Notes: a model not told the origin generated them from the sequence alone. A stretch of DNA of 64,000 nucleotides from Lactobacillus sp. ESL0791 (GCF_029433255.1 NZ_JAQTHU010000001.1:806001-870000), one strand, 5' to 3'; numbered from the stretch's first letter, positions 9,879 through 19,254 are shown. Numbers and translations: made by a program.

Positions 9879-11051
9879 ATGAATATTGGTCTTTTTACCG
9901 ATACATATTTTCCCCAGCTTAGTGGGGTTGCGACTTCGGTTAAAACGCTGAAGGACGCACTGGAAAAAGAGGGGCACAATGTCTTTATCTTTACGACGAC
10001 TGATCCCCATGTAGCTAAGGGAACGGTTGAACCAAATGTTTTTCGTTTCAGCAGCATTCCCTTTATTTCCTTTACTGACAGGCGAATTGCCTTTCGCGGC
10101 TTTTTTGAAGCAACCAAAGTTGCGCGAGAGGTAAAATTGGACATTGTGCATACGCAGACCGAATTTGCCCTAGGCATGATGGGCAAGTATGTTGCCCACC
10201 AGCTTAATATTCCGGCAATTCATACTTACCATACGATGTATGAAGATTACCTGCACTATGTGCTAAACGGCCACTTGCTCCGCCCGTACCACGTCAAGCA
10301 GTTTACCAAGGGCTATCTCAAAAGCATGGATGGGGTCATTGCCCCTAGTGAACGTGTTCGGGTTTTGCTTAAAAAATATGGCATTAAGATTCCGATTAGG
10401 GTAATCCCCACCGGCGTTGACATTGAAAGCATGAACGAGGATTCCCCCCGAAATGTTCGCCAGGAACTGGGGATTGATGAATCTGCTCCTGTCCTTCTAA
10501 CTTTGAGCAGGGTCGCTGCGGAAAAAAAGATTAACCATATTTTGAACGTGATGCCGGATGTGGTCGATGAATTTCCTGACGTTCGCTTGGTGATTGCCGG
10601 TGATGGACCGGAATTAGACGAGCTGCAAGACCAGGTTGAGCGGTTAACCCTTGAAGATTATGTGATTTTCACGGGTGATGTTCCGCATGAAGACGTTGCG
10701 AATTTTTACCGCATGGCCGACCTCTTTGTGTCTGCTAGCGACACAGAAACGCAGGGGCTGACATATATTGAGGCTTTGGCGGCAGGAACAAGGTGTGTGG
10801 TCTACGACACAGATTACACGGAGCATGTTTTTGATAATCCGGTTTTGGGGAGTGTCTTTACAACGCAAAGTGAGATGCTTGAAGAGATTTTGACCTGCCT
10901 TAAGGAAAGCAAAAAAGCAATTCCGCAGGCAGTTCTTGCTAAGAAGTTAAAGCAGATTTCAGCTGCACATTTTGGTAAGCAGGTTTTGGCTTTTTATCAA
11001 AGTGCAATTGGAGAATATGAGAAGGCGGATAAAGGGAGCGCAAATGATTAG
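9879..11051 (+). CDS. lafA: Glycosyltransferase family 4, diacylglycerol glucosyltransferase (LafA-like)
   Basis: The 390-residue protein begins MNIGLFTDTYFPQLSGVATS, the signature start of GT4 enzymes that add the first glucose to diacylglycerol. The nucleotide-sugar half carries the EX7E-type segment ETQGLTYIEALAAG near residue 300. No membrane helix is evident; family members bind the inner membrane face through basic and amphipathic surfaces. It should make monoglucosyl-diacylglycerol, which the next gene extends to form the lipoteichoic acid anchor. The 3' end overlaps the next start by eight bases. LafA is the name used for lactobacillar and listerial orthologues; the sugar specificity is inferred. 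Confidence 0.83.
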   Translation: MNIGLFTDTYFPQLSGVATSVKTLKDALEKEGHNVFIFTTTDPHVAKGTVEPNVFRFSSIPFISFTDRRIAFRGFFEATKVAREVKLDIVHTQTEFALGMMGKYVAHQLNIPAIHTYHTMYEDYLHYVLNGHLLRPYHVKQFTKGYLKSMDGVIAPSERVRVLLKKYGIKIPIRVIPTGVDIESMNEDSPRNVRQELGIDESAPVLLTLSRVAAEKKINHILNVMPDVVDEFPDVRLVIAGDGPELDELQDQVERLTLEDYVIFTGDVPHEDVANFYRMADLFVSASDTETQGLTYIEALAAGTRCVVYDTDYTEHVFDNPVLGSVFTTQSEMLEEILTCLKESKKAIPQAVLAKKLKQISAAHFGKQVLAFYQSAIGEYEKADKGSAND

Positions 11052-12087
11052 GATAAATATGTTTTCACAGGCTGATTCGGTGAAGGGCCAGGGCGTCGGT
11101 TCGGCCTATAATGAACTGATTGCTTTGCTGAGAAAGCACCTGGTGGATGATTTCTATGTAACTAATAATAAGTATGGCACCGCGGATTTGACCCACTATC
11201 ACACAATCAATCCGACTTATTTTGCTAACAGTTTTTCACCGGCACGGGGCAGAAAAATCGGGTACGTTCACTTTTTACCGGAAACGCTTGAAGGCTCGAT
11301 TAAATTACCGGATTTTGCTAAAAAAATCTTCTACGGCTATGTGATAGATTTTTACAAACGGATGGACCAGATTGTGGTTGTCAATCCAATTTTTATTGAT
11401 AAGTTAGTCAAATACGGCATCAAGCGTGACCGGGTCAAATATATCCCGAATTTTGTTGCTAAGAATGAATTTTCCCCGCAGCGGCAGACGCAGAAAAATG
11501 CCTTTCGCAACCAGCTGGGCATTCCGCTGAACAAGTTTGTTGTCTTTGGCGATGGTCAGGTCCAGGCGCGTAAGGGTGTTGATGACTTTGCCAAAATGGC
11601 AGTGGCCAATCCTGATGTGCAGTTTATCTGGGCCGGGGGTTTTTCCTTTGGCAAGATTACGGACGGGTACGAACATTTTAAGCAGCTGGTGGATAATCCA
11701 CCGAAAAACTTACGCTTTACCGGGATAATTGACCGCAGCAAATTGGTTAATTATCTGAATATTGCTGATTTATTTGTTTTGCCGTCTTATGATGAATTGT
11801 TTCCGATGTCGGTGCTGGAAGCCTTTAGCTGCGGCACGCCGGTTCTACTGCGCAATCTTGACCTGTACAAGGCAATCATCAGCGGCTTTTATCTGAGCGG
11901 TGATGATTTTGCCCAGATGAATGCGCAGCTGAAAAAGGCGGTTGCCGATAAGGAACTCCTGCGTAAGTATAGTTATTTGGCAAACATGGCCAGCCAAAAG
12001 TATTCTGAGGATAATTTGGCGCTGATTTGGCGGGACTTTTACCATCAGCAGTATGAATTAGGCAAAAAACTGGGACAGATTCACTGA
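11044..12087 (+). CDS. lafB: Glycosyltransferase family 4, glycolipid second-sugar transferase (LafB-like)
   Basis: This 347-residue GT4 protein lacks a classical N-terminal signal and starts MIRINMFSQADSVKGQGVGS. The C-terminal Rossmann half carries DLFVLPSYDELFPMSVLEAF with the conserved glutamates. Coupling to lafA (eight-base overlap, AAAGGGAG ribosome site within lafA) and to the flippase-like gene (TGATG overlap) indicates one pathway. The likely reaction is addition of a second hexose to monoglucosyl-diacylglycerol, giving the disaccharide lipid that anchors LTA. Whether the sugar is galactose or glucose cannot be read from sequence. Confidence 0.8.
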   Translation: MIRINMFSQADSVKGQGVGSAYNELIALLRKHLVDDFYVTNNKYGTADLTHYHTINPTYFANSFSPARGRKIGYVHFLPETLEGSIKLPDFAKKIFYGYVIDFYKRMDQIVVVNPIFIDKLVKYGIKRDRVKYIPNFVAKNEFSPQRQTQKNAFRNQLGIPLNKFVVFGDGQVQARKGVDDFAKMAVANPDVQFIWAGGFSFGKITDGYEHFKQLVDNPPKNLRFTGIIDRSKLVNYLNIADLFVLPSYDELFPMSVLEAFSCGTPVLLRNLDLYKAIISGFYLSGDDFAQMNAQLKKAVADKELLRKYSYLANMASQKYSEDNLALIWRDFYHQQYELGKKLGQIH

Positions 12088-13112
12088 TGAATAAAAAACA
12101 TTTATGGGGTGTGCTGCTTGTCCTCGCGATTAGCGGCTATGTGCTTTATGTAGATTTAAAGGCGACACCAGTTAAACAGCTGTTAGCTGCGGCGCGCAAT
12201 ATTAATTTATTCGCACTTCTGCTCGTATTTTGCTTAATGCTTTTGTCTTACGGCTGTGAGGCAACGATTTTAAGCATTTTGACCAGCCGCAAGGGCGAAC
12301 CTAAAAGGTCTAAGTGGGCCTTTTTTCGCATTCCCATTATCCAAGCTTTGTTTAATGCCATTACGCCGATGTCAAGCGGTGGTCAACCGGCACAGCTTGC
12401 CGCAATGGTGCAGATGGGCGTTGAGGGCGGCCGCGCGACGTCGCTCTTGTTGATGAAATTTATTATTTACCAAATTGTTGTCTTTGTAGCTTATGTTGTG
12501 ACCATTGTTTCGGGCTTTCATTTAGTAGCCAGCAAATTTGCCGCAATGGCCTTTTTCATTATTATTGGTTTTTTGCTGCATATTAGCTCAATTTTGTTCT
12601 TGCTGGCGGCATTATTTGCTTATAACTGGACCAAAAAAGCCGCCAACTGGCTGATGGACCTGCTGGCTAAATTTATTAAACCGGAACGGGTAGAAAAATG
12701 GCGCCAGGCAACAATGGCAAAAATTGATACTTTCTATACCGAAAGTCAGAAATTGAAAAAGGAAAAGAAAAAGTTATGCCTGAGCCTGCTGTTAACGATT
12801 CTGCAGATGCTGTGCTTTTACTCAATTCCCTATATGGTCCTGGTCACGCTGAATGTGCACGCCTCCTGGCTTGCCGTCACGCAAATGAATATTATGATTA
12901 CCATGTTTATGGCGATTATTCCGCTTCCGGGAGCCTCTGGCGGTGCTGAATACAGTTTTCAAACGCTGTTCACGGCTTTTGTTTCGTCCAATGGGGCGCT
13001 AGTCTTGGGCATGTTTTTATGGCGCTTCGTTACCTACTTTTTCGGCATGATTCTTGGTATTTTTGGCTGGATCTTTAAGCCGCAAAAGATTAAAAGTTCA
13101 AGGAATGATTAA
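12087..13112 (+). CDS. YbhN/UPF0104-type flippase-like membrane protein
   Basis: The 341-residue protein has about eight membrane helices and matches the lysylphosphatidylglycerol-synthetase transmembrane (YbhN/UPF0104) type, with the typical TPMSSGGQPAQLAAM segment near residue 93 and PLPGASGGAEYSFQ near 275. Relatives flip charged lipids or sit beside glycolipid genes. Its start codon shares a base with the lafB stop (TGATG), and it lies between the glycolipid transferases and an LtaS-type synthase. By context it may move the glycolipid anchor across the membrane, but LtaA, the known anchor flippase of Staphylococcus, belongs to another family, so this remains inference. Confidence 0.72.
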   Translation: MNKKHLWGVLLVLAISGYVLYVDLKATPVKQLLAAARNINLFALLLVFCLMLLSYGCEATILSILTSRKGEPKRSKWAFFRIPIIQALFNAITPMSSGGQPAQLAAMVQMGVEGGRATSLLLMKFIIYQIVVFVAYVVTIVSGFHLVASKFAAMAFFIIIGFLLHISSILFLLAALFAYNWTKKAANWLMDLLAKFIKPERVEKWRQATMAKIDTFYTESQKLKKEKKKLCLSLLLTILQMLCFYSIPYMVLVTLNVHASWLAVTQMNIMITMFMAIIPLPGASGGAEYSFQTLFTAFVSSNGALVLGMFLWRFVTYFFGMILGIFGWIFKPQKIKSSRND

Positions 13113-13117
13113 TTTTT

Positions 13118-13156
13118 CCAAGAATTCTTGGCTAAAAACTTTCTTTATAGTATGAT
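13118..13156 (+). promoter_or_regulatory. Internal promoter with a perfect palindrome at its -35 box, before the LtaS-type gene
   Basis: CCAAGAATTCTTGG at 13118-13131 is a perfect 14-base palindrome. It overlaps TTGGCT (-35, 13128-13133), which is 17 bases from TATGAT (-10, 13151-13156). The position suggests repressor control of an internal promoter serving the synthase gene. The binding protein is unknown. Confidence 0.55.
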
Positions 13157-13184
13157 TAACCCGCAAAATGAAAGGAATAGGCAA

Positions 13185-15248
13185 ATGAGGCAAATTAAAT
13201 CTTTTCTGCAATGGCTGCTGGAAACTAAAGTGGGTTTTTTTACGCTTGTTTTGGTTCTTTTTTGGCTAAAAACTTACTGTATTTATTTGACTAAGTTTAG
13301 TTTGGGTGCGAACGGTGCAATGCAGAATTTTTTGCTTCTGCTTAATCCCATTCCTTCAGGTATGCTGCTCCTGGGTTTAGGACTATTTTTGAAAGGTCGT
13401 AAATCATATTGGGTGATTATTGTCATCGATTTTTTATTGAGTCTATGGTTGTTTGCCAATATTTTATATTACCGGGAATTTTCGAATTTCTTATCTTTGT
13501 CAATCATCAAAACTTCCGGATCAACTGCCGATAACCTCGGTAAAAGTATTGTCGGCATCACCCATGCCACCGATTTTTTAACTTTTTTGGACGTAGGCGT
13601 AATTATCGTCCTTTTGCTGACCAAGGTAATTAAGATTGATGTACGGGCCCTGAAAGTGCAGGTGAGTCTGCTAATTGAATTGCTAGCGGCCTTGTTGATG
13701 GCGCTAAATTTGTTGATGGCACAGAAGGACCGCTCGGGGCTGCTTACGCGGACTTTTGACAACAATTATATTGTGAAGTACCTGGGAATTAATGAATATG
13801 CGGTTTATGATGGTTTTAAGACGGCTCAAACCAGCAGTCAGATGGCTAAGGCTAATGTTTCTGACTTGCAGTCGGTCAAGAAGTATTTGCGGGCAAACTA
13901 TGTTAAGCCCAACCCTGAATATACCGGAGTTGCCAAGGGTAAAAATGTTCTGGTGATCCACCTGGAAAGTTTTCAGCAGTTTTTGATCGGTTATAAGTGG
14001 AAGGGTAAAGAAGTCACCCCTAATTTGAATAAGCTATATCATGCTAAGGATACACTCAGTTTTGATAATTTTTATAATCAGGTCGGCCAGGGCAAGACGT
14101 CTGATGCCGAAATGATGCTGGAAAATTCGTTATACGGCCTGCAGTCGGGTTCAGCAATGTCCAGCTATGGGACTTCGAATACCTTTGAGAGTGCACCGGC
14201 GATTCTAAACCAGCGCGCTGGTTATACAACAGCGGTAATGCATGGCGGTGCCGGCTCTTTTTGGAATCGTAACAATGCTTACAAGTCCTTCGGCTACCAG
14301 TATTTCATGCCGCTTAGTTATTATAAAAATATTTCTAAATATTATGTTGGCTACGGCTTGAAGGATAAAATCTTTTTCGCCCAGTCGATCAAGTATATTG
14401 AACGTCTGCCGCAGCCTTTTTACTTGAAAATGATCACGGTGACCAACCACTATCCGTATGATTTGGATAAGGCTAACCAGACAATCGATAAAACCGATAC
14501 CGATGATGAAACAGTCGATGGCTATGTGCAGACAGCACATTATTTGGATCAGGCAATTGGTGAATTAATGCAATGGCTGAAGAAAACCGGTCTTGATAAA
14601 AAAACGCTGCTTGTTCTTTATGGTGATCATTACGGTATTTCCGGCAACCACCATAAGGCCAGTGCCCAGTTATTGGGACAGGACGAATTTACCGATTTTG
14701 ATAATTTAAAGTTTCAGCGCGTTCCGTTGATGTTTCACATGAAGGGTCTAAAGGGCGGAATTAAGCACACTTATGGCGGAGAAATTGATGTTTTGCCTAC
14801 CTTGCTGAATCTACTAGGCGTTAGCGATAAGGGCACAATTCAGTTTGGCCATGATTTACTGAGCGCACAGGCACCGCAAGTGGTTGCCCAAAGGAATGGC
14901 GACTTTATTACCCCTGAGTATGCTAAAGTGGGCAGCACTTACTACTACACTGATACCGGGGAAGAAATTGAGCAGCCGGATAGTAAGTTAAAAAATAAAC
15001 TCGTTTCTCTGTCGAACCGTGTAACAACGGAATTGTCTCTGTCTGACCGTGTGATCAACGGTAATTTATTGCGTTTTTACAAGCCGAAATGGTTCAAGAA
15101 GATTAAACCCAGTGATTATGACTATAATAAGGAAAAAGCCTTGAAAAAGCTATATTCCACTAAAAATAAGACTTCTCTCTGGTATAAAAATCATCGCAAG
15201 TCGACCCAATCTGCTTTTAAAACGGATGCACCAGAACTTAAGAAATAA
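13185..15248 (+). CDS. ltaS: Lipoteichoic acid synthase-like sulfatase-fold membrane enzyme
   Basis: LtaS-type enzymes take glycerol-phosphate from phosphatidylglycerol and polymerise it on the glycolipid anchor outside the cell. About five membrane helices fill the first 190 residues. The extracellular domain then shows the metal-binding glutamate in VIHLESFQQFLIG, the catalytic threonine in GQGKTSDAEMMLEN (about residue 305), and the metal ligands in YGDHYGISGNH. Length (687) fits. The ATG at 13185 has AAAGGA eight bases upstream; the earlier frame start lies inside the promoter. Lactobacilli often have paralogues, so the synthase could be a primase or phosphoglycerol transferase variant. 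Confidence 0.85.
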   Translation: MRQIKSFLQWLLETKVGFFTLVLVLFWLKTYCIYLTKFSLGANGAMQNFLLLLNPIPSGMLLLGLGLFLKGRKSYWVIIVIDFLLSLWLFANILYYREFSNFLSLSIIKTSGSTADNLGKSIVGITHATDFLTFLDVGVIIVLLLTKVIKIDVRALKVQVSLLIELLAALLMALNLLMAQKDRSGLLTRTFDNNYIVKYLGINEYAVYDGFKTAQTSSQMAKANVSDLQSVKKYLRANYVKPNPEYTGVAKGKNVLVIHLESFQQFLIGYKWKGKEVTPNLNKLYHAKDTLSFDNFYNQVGQGKTSDAEMMLENSLYGLQSGSAMSSYGTSNTFESAPAILNQRAGYTTAVMHGGAGSFWNRNNAYKSFGYQYFMPLSYYKNISKYYVGYGLKDKIFFAQSIKYIERLPQPFYLKMITVTNHYPYDLDKANQTIDKTDTDDETVDGYVQTAHYLDQAIGELMQWLKKTGLDKKTLLVLYGDHYGISGNHHKASAQLLGQDEFTDFDNLKFQRVPLMFHMKGLKGGIKHTYGGEIDVLPTLLNLLGVSDKGTIQFGHDLLSAQAPQVVAQRNGDFITPEYAKVGSTYYYTDTGEEIEQPDSKLKNKLVSLSNRVTTELSLSDRVINGNLLRFYKPKWFKKIKPSDYDYNKEKALKKLYSTKNKTSLWYKNHRKSTQSAFKTDAPELKK

Positions 15249-15251
15249 TTC

Positions 15252-15280
15252 CTGCAAGAATTGGTTTTTTATGATAGAAT
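15252..15280 (+). promoter_or_regulatory. Putative promoter of secG
   Basis: CTGCAA and TAGAAT are separated by 17 bases immediately after the LtaS-type gene. The -35 is imperfect. The secG ribosome site TGGAGG is 24 bases downstream of the -10 box. Confidence 0.5.
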
Positions 15281-15316
15281 TTAACAGTAATCGTGTCTGA
15301 ATATTGGAGGCGGCGC

Positions 15317-15550
15317 ATGTATAATTTATTTATGACGCTACTAATCATTGTTTCGATTTTAATTGTGATTGCAACAATGATGCAGCCACAGAAACAACAA
15401 GACGCATTGAATGCCTTATCAGGCGGTGCAGTTTTTAGTGGTCAAACGAAAAAACGTGGTTTTGAAGCATTTATGGAAAAAGTTACGGCAGTTCTGCTGG
15501 CTCTCTTTTTCATCTTTGCTATTGTTTTAGCTTATTTATCTTCAAAATAA
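15317..15550 (+). CDS. secG: Preprotein translocase subunit SecG
   Basis: SecG is the small accessory subunit of the SecYEG channel. The 77-residue protein has two membrane helices separated by a polar loop containing GGAVFSGQTKKRGFEAFMEK, as expected for the family. The ATG at 15317 was selected because TGGAGG lies six bases upstream and the second helix layout fits; an earlier start would add eight basic residues. Its own terminator follows. The order secG-rnr-smpB is conserved across Firmicutes. Confidence 0.92.
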   Translation: MYNLFMTLLIIVSILIVIATMMQPQKQQDALNALSGGAVFSGQTKKRGFEAFMEKVTAVLLALFFIFAIVLAYLSSK

Positions 15551-15557
15551 GTTTTAA

Positions 15558-15591
15558 CCCTCCCGATCAAAGACCAGGGAGGGCTTTTTTT
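15558..15591 (+). terminator. Rho-independent terminator after secG
   Basis: CCCTCCC pairs with GGGAGGG over a 12-base loop and is followed by CTTTTTTT. It lies seven bases after the secG stop. Confidence 0.88.
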
Positions 15592-15621
15592 ATATTTTAA
15601 TAAGAAATGGAGATTAACTGA

Positions 15622-17952
15622 ATGGCACAAAATGAGAAAATTTTAGCCAATGTTTTAGAAATTTTTCGCCATAATCCGCAAAGACAGTTTCAAGTCGAGC
15701 AGCTGGAAAAAATTGCCCGGCGCGACCGAATTTATAATTTTGCGGATTTGATTAAAGCCTTATCTTACCTTGAACAAGAAAAGAAAATCATTACAGATGG
15801 CAAGGGTCATTACCAGTTGGCACAGGAAAATGCCTTGGTTGAAGGCGAATTTAAGGCTAACGACAAGGGGTTTGGCTTTGTTAAACTTGATGATGAAGAA
15901 GCGGAAGATATATTTATTGCCCGTGATTATACCAACTTTGCCGTTGAGGGTGACCGGGTCAGTGTTAAGATTACCGCCAGCGGTAATCCGTGGAACGGCA
16001 AGGGCCCTGAAGGTCAAGTTCAGGAAATCGTTGAGCGCGGACTTGAGAATCTGGTAGGCGAATTTCACCCGTTAACTGATGAGCAGGTTAAAGCTAGCCA
16101 CTTCATCGGTTATGTTGTGAGCAGTAATAAGAAGTTGCATAATTACCGGATTTATGTTACAGAAGATGGTTTGGTTCCCCAAATGGGTGACATGGTTAAG
16201 GTCACGATTAAGAATTATCCGAATCAGGATAATCCCGATTCAATGACCGGTGCCGTGATTGAAGTCATTGGTAACAAAAATGATCCAGGTGTTGACATTA
16301 TGTCCATTGTGTCGGCGCATGATGTGCGGACCGAGTGGCCGGAAGATGCGATGAAGCAGGCACAAGAAATTCCCGATCATCTTTCCGATAAGGATTGGGC
16401 CGGCCGCGAGGATATTACGGATCAGCCAGCTGTGACGATCGATGGTGATGATTCAAAGGACTTTGATGATGCCGTTGTTTTGTGGAAGCTGCCGAATGGC
16501 AACTATCATTTGGGTGTTCACATTGCCGATGTGGCACATTATGTTAAAGAAAATACACCGCTAGATAACGAGGCTTTCGCGCGCGGCAATAGTACCTATT
16601 TGGTTGACCGGGTAATTCCAATGCTGCCGTTTCGGCTGTCCAATGGCATTTGTTCGCTGAATGAAGGTGAAGACCGGCTGGTTTTATCATGTGAGATGGA
16701 AATTACACCGGACGGCGAGCGGGTTAATTACCGGATTCATCCTTCGGTTATGCGCTCGCACGGTCGGATGACCTATAACAATGTTAATAAGGCCTTGAAT
16801 CCGGCTAATCATGAGCCGCTGGAAGAAAAATATGTTAAATTGCGGCCAATGCTTCAGGATATGGCTAAGCTGCATGAGGCGCTGTATAAGAAACGGCATG
16901 AGCGCGGCGCGATTGACTTTGAAGAAGCAGAAGCGAAGATTATTGTCGATGAAAAGGGCAAGCCGACTGATATCGTTTTAGAAGAACGCGGCACAGCTGA
17001 AAAGATGATTGAATCCTTTATGCTGATTGCCAACGAAACCGTCGCTGAGGATTTTTACCGTAAGCATCTTCCGTTTCTTTACCGGGTTCACGAAACACCT
17101 GAAGGTGAACGGGTGAAAGCATTCTTTGAATTTTGCAGCGCGTTTGGCCTGAATATCAAAGCCGATCCCAACCATGTTAAGCCAATTGATCTGCAGGAAG
17201 TGGTTTCCAAAACAACCGGTACGCCGGAGGAAGCGGTTGTGCAGATCATGATGCTGCGCAGTATGCGACAGGCGCATTATTCCGAGCAGCCTTTGGGGCA
17301 CTTTGGTTTGGCCGCTAAATTTTATACACACTTTACTTCACCAATCCGCCGTTATTCCGACTTGATGGTGCACCGTATGATTCATGCTTATGCCGATCAG
17401 GGAACGGGGAAAGAAACGCAGCAGCACTTTAAACAGGTTCTGCCAGAAGTGGCTGAACAAACTTCAACACAGGAACGACGGTCAATTGATACCGAACGTG
17501 AAGTTAATGACTTGAAGATGACCGAATTTATGGCCGATCAGGTCGGCCAGCATTTTGATGCAATTGTTTCCTCTGTTACCAGTTTTGGCATGTTTATTCA
17601 GCTGCCGAATACGGTTGAGGGCTTAGTGCATATTTCCAATTTGACCGATGATTTTTACAGTTTTAACGAAAAAAATCTGACGTTGACAGGGCGGGGAACG
17701 CATAAGCAGTATAAGATCGGGATGCCAATTAGGGTGACCCTGATTAATGCCAATGTTGAGCAGCACCAGCTAGATTTTGAGATTTATGATCCTAACGCAC
17801 CAAAACATAACCGGCAAAATACGCAGCGCGAGCGCGGCGGCCGGTCTTTTCATAATGACCGCGGTCGCCGTGGCGGTAGAGGCGGTAACAATCGGCGTTC
17901 ATTTAACAATAGAAATCATAATTCACATGGCGGGCGCAATAATAAGCACTAG
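15622..17952 (+). CDS. rnr: Ribonuclease R
   Basis: RNase R is a 3'-5' processive hydrolytic exoribonuclease that degrades structured RNA and works with SmpB/tmRNA in clearing faulty mRNA. The 776-residue protein has an N-terminal winged helix, cold-shock domains, the RNB catalytic core with [12 protein letters not shown] (Mg2+-binding aspartates, near residue 275), and a C-terminal S1 domain ([17 protein letters not shown]). The last 45 residues form a basic G/R/N-rich tail, a typical RNA-binding addition. ATGGAGATTAACTGA precedes the start, with GGAG 11 bases before the ATG. smpB starts 11 bases after its stop. Confidence 0.95.
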   Translation: MAQNEKILANVLEIFRHNPQRQFQVEQLEKIARRDRIYNFADLIKALSYLEQEKKIITDGKGHYQLAQENALVEGEFKANDKGFGFVKLDDEEAEDIFIARDYTNFAVEGDRVSVKITASGNPWNGKGPEGQVQEIVERGLENLVGEFHPLTDEQVKASHFIGYVVSSNKKLHNYRIYVTEDGLVPQMGDMVKVTIKNYPNQDNPDSMTGAVIEVIGNKNDPGVDIMSIVSAHDVRTEWPEDAMKQAQEIPDHLSDKDWAGREDITDQPAVTIDGDDSKDFDDAVVLWKLPNGNYHLGVHIADVAHYVKENTPLDNEAFARGNSTYLVDRVIPMLPFRLSNGICSLNEGEDRLVLSCEMEITPDGERVNYRIHPSVMRSHGRMTYNNVNKALNPANHEPLEEKYVKLRPMLQDMAKLHEALYKKRHERGAIDFEEAEAKIIVDEKGKPTDIVLEERGTAEKMIESFMLIANETVAEDFYRKHLPFLYRVHETPEGERVKAFFEFCSAFGLNIKADPNHVKPIDLQEVVSKTTGTPEEAVVQIMMLRSMRQAHYSEQPLGHFGLAAKFYTHFTSPIRRYSDLMVHRMIHAYADQGTGKETQQHFKQVLPEVAEQTSTQERRSIDTEREVNDLKMTEFMADQVGQHFDAIVSSVTSFGMFIQLPNTVEGLVHISNLTDDFYSFNEKNLTLTGRGTHKQYKIGMPIRVTLINANVEQHQLDFEIYDPNAPKHNRQNTQRERGGRSFHNDRGRRGGRGGNNRRSFNNRNHNSHGGRNNKH

Positions 17953-17963
17953 GACTGGTTTTG

Positions 17964-18419
17964 ATGAAAGAAAAAAACGAAAATTTGATTGCGCAAAATA
18001 AAAAGGCACATCATGATTATTTTATTAAGGAAACGTTTGAAGCGGGTATTGCCCTTACTGGCACAGAAATCAAATCCGTGCGGGCACGCAGAATAAGTTT
18101 GCGTGACGGATATGTCCAGATTGTCAATGGCTCTGCTTTTTTGGAGAATGTTCATATTAGTGAATATAAGGAAGGCAACCGCTATAATCACGATCCGTTG
18201 CGCAGTCGGCGGTTGCTGCTGCATAAGAAGGAACTGCGCCGCTTGGCGAAAGCGCAGGCTGAACCGGGGATGACGATTGTCCCGCTTAAGGTTTATTTAA
18301 AGCACGGTTTTGCCAAAATACTGATCGGTATTGGTCAAGGTAAGAAGCAGTATGATAAACGCGAAACGATCAAGAAGCGCGATCAGGAACGAGAATTACG
18401 CCGCAAGTATAAAGTTTGA
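17964..18419 (+). CDS. smpB: SsrA-binding protein SmpB
   Basis: SmpB binds tmRNA and brings it to stalled ribosomes for trans-translation. The 151-residue protein shows the family's conserved start ([20 protein letters not shown]), the core [19 protein letters not shown], and the basic C-terminal tail ([25 protein letters not shown] region) that enters the decoding site. An in-frame TTG one codon earlier exists, but ATG is preferred. It is 11 bases downstream of rnr, so expression is coupled. The tmRNA gene itself is not in this window. Confidence 0.96.
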   Translation: MKEKNENLIAQNKKAHHDYFIKETFEAGIALTGTEIKSVRARRISLRDGYVQIVNGSAFLENVHISEYKEGNRYNHDPLRSRRLLLHKKELRRLAKAQAEPGMTIVPLKVYLKHGFAKILIGIGQGKKQYDKRETIKKRDQERELRRKYKV

Positions 18420-18456
18420 TTTTTTGTCCTCAAAAAAAATTTACGAACTTTGCTGA

Positions 18457-18489
18457 GAATTAAAGCAGTGAGTGATATTGCTTTAATTC
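18457..18489 (+). terminator. Hairpin after smpB, probable terminator
   Basis: GAATTAAAGCA pairs perfectly with TGCTTTAATTC (11 base pairs, 11-base loop). The T run starts six bases later (18496-18502) rather than at once, so termination efficiency is uncertain. Confidence 0.6.
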
Positions 18490-18587
18490 CAGCGCTTTTT
18501 TTATTTCAGAAAAAATGACTGTTCTTTAGTCCATATTGTTTAAAGCTATCAACAGCAAGAAAAAATTGTGAAATTAGAAAAAAATAC

Positions 18588-18616
18588 TTGCAATAATCAG
18601 GATTATCCTGTAACAT
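18588..18616 (+). promoter_or_regulatory. Upstream promoter P1 of the tRNA cluster, with palindrome in its spacer
   Basis: TTGCAA and TAACAT are 17 bases apart. The spacer contains the perfect palindrome CAGGATTATCCTG at 18598-18610. No protein gene lies between this promoter and the first tRNA 120 bases downstream, so it either serves the tRNA operon or a short untranslated RNA. Confidence 0.5.
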
Positions 18617-18675
18617 AAGTAACGTTGTGATTTAACTTAATGAATTCAGCTTAGTTGATTAAGTTGAAAAAGTGA

Positions 18676-18704
18676 TTGACTTTTTATGTAATCTCGTGTA
18701 TCAT
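18676..18704 (+). promoter_or_regulatory. Promoter P2 of the tRNA cluster
   Basis: TTGACT (18676-18681) and TATCAT (18699-18704) are separated by 17 bases. The first tRNA begins 31 bases after the -10 box. This is the likely main promoter of the eleven-tRNA operon. Confidence 0.75.
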
Positions 18705-18735
18705 TATTAAGCGTTGGAAAACGTAAGTCATAATC

Positions 18736-18807
18736 GACCCGTTGGTCAAGTGGTTAAGACATCGCCCTTTCACGGCGGTAACATGGGTTCAAATCCCGTA
18801 CGGGTCA
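18736..18807 (+). tRNA. tRNA-Glu (UUC)
   Basis: A 72-base cloverleaf with acceptor GACCCGT/ACGGGTC, anticodon loop CTTTCAC and T-loop TTCAAAT. No CCA is encoded. It is the first gene of an eleven-tRNA cluster. Confidence 0.95.
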
Positions 18808-18837
18808 TTATAACTTAATAATATTCTTTTTACATCT

Positions 18838-18924
18838 GGAGGATTACCCAAGTGGCTTAAGGGGACGGTTTTGAAAACCGTTAGACGGGTTTCTCGTGCG
18901 TGGGTTCAAATCCCACATCCTCCT
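18838..18924 (+). tRNA. tRNA-Ser (UGA)
   Basis: An 87-base class II tRNA with a long variable arm, acceptor GGAGGAT/ATCCTCC and anticodon loop TTTGAAA. The discriminator base reads T rather than the G usual for bacterial serine tRNAs. No CCA is encoded. Confidence 0.94.
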
Positions 18925-18933
18925 TACAGTAAG

Positions 18934-19007
<74 letters not shown>

Positions 19008-19009
19008 TT

Positions 19010-19083
19010 GGTCCATTGGAGCAGTGGTTTATCTCGTCTCCCTGTCACGGAGAAGATCATCAGTTCAAATCTGATATGGACCG
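19010..19083 (+). tRNA. tRNA-Asp (GUC)
   Basis: Acceptor GGTCCAT/ATGGACC, anticodon loop CTGTCAC, discriminator G as required for aspartate. It starts two bases after the initiator tRNA. No CCA is encoded. Confidence 0.95.
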
Positions 19084-19089
19084 TAAGAT

Positions 19090-19162
19090 GGCTCGGTAGC
19101 TCAGTCGGTAGAGCAAAGGATTGAAGCTCCTTGTGTCGGCGGTTCGATTCCGTCCCGCGCCA
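19090..19162 (+). tRNA. tRNA-Phe (GAA)
   Basis: A 73-base cloverleaf with anticodon loop TTGAAGC and T-arm GGCGG/CCGTC. The acceptor reads GGCTCGG against CCGCGCC, leaving a T4-C69 mismatch (bases 19093 and 19158) where the usual partner would be A. No CCA is encoded. Confidence 0.93.
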
Positions 19163-19168
19163 TCACCT

Positions 19169-19250
19169 GGAGGAGTAGCGAAGTGGCTAAACGCGGCGGT
19201 CTGTAAAACCGCTCTCCCTGAGTTCGGCGGTTCGAATCCACCCTCCTCCA
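19169..19250 (+). tRNA. tRNA-Tyr (GUA)
   Basis: An 82-base class II tRNA, acceptor GGAGGAG/CTCCTCC, anticodon loop CTGTAAA, long variable arm CTCCCTGAG region, discriminator A. No CCA is encoded. Confidence 0.95.
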
Positions 19251-19254
19251 TAAT

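Noticed and set aside
18420..18735. tmRNA (ssrA) gene after smpB
   Set aside because: The interval lacks the tRNA-Ala-like ends and tag-coding sequence; only promoters and hairpins are present.
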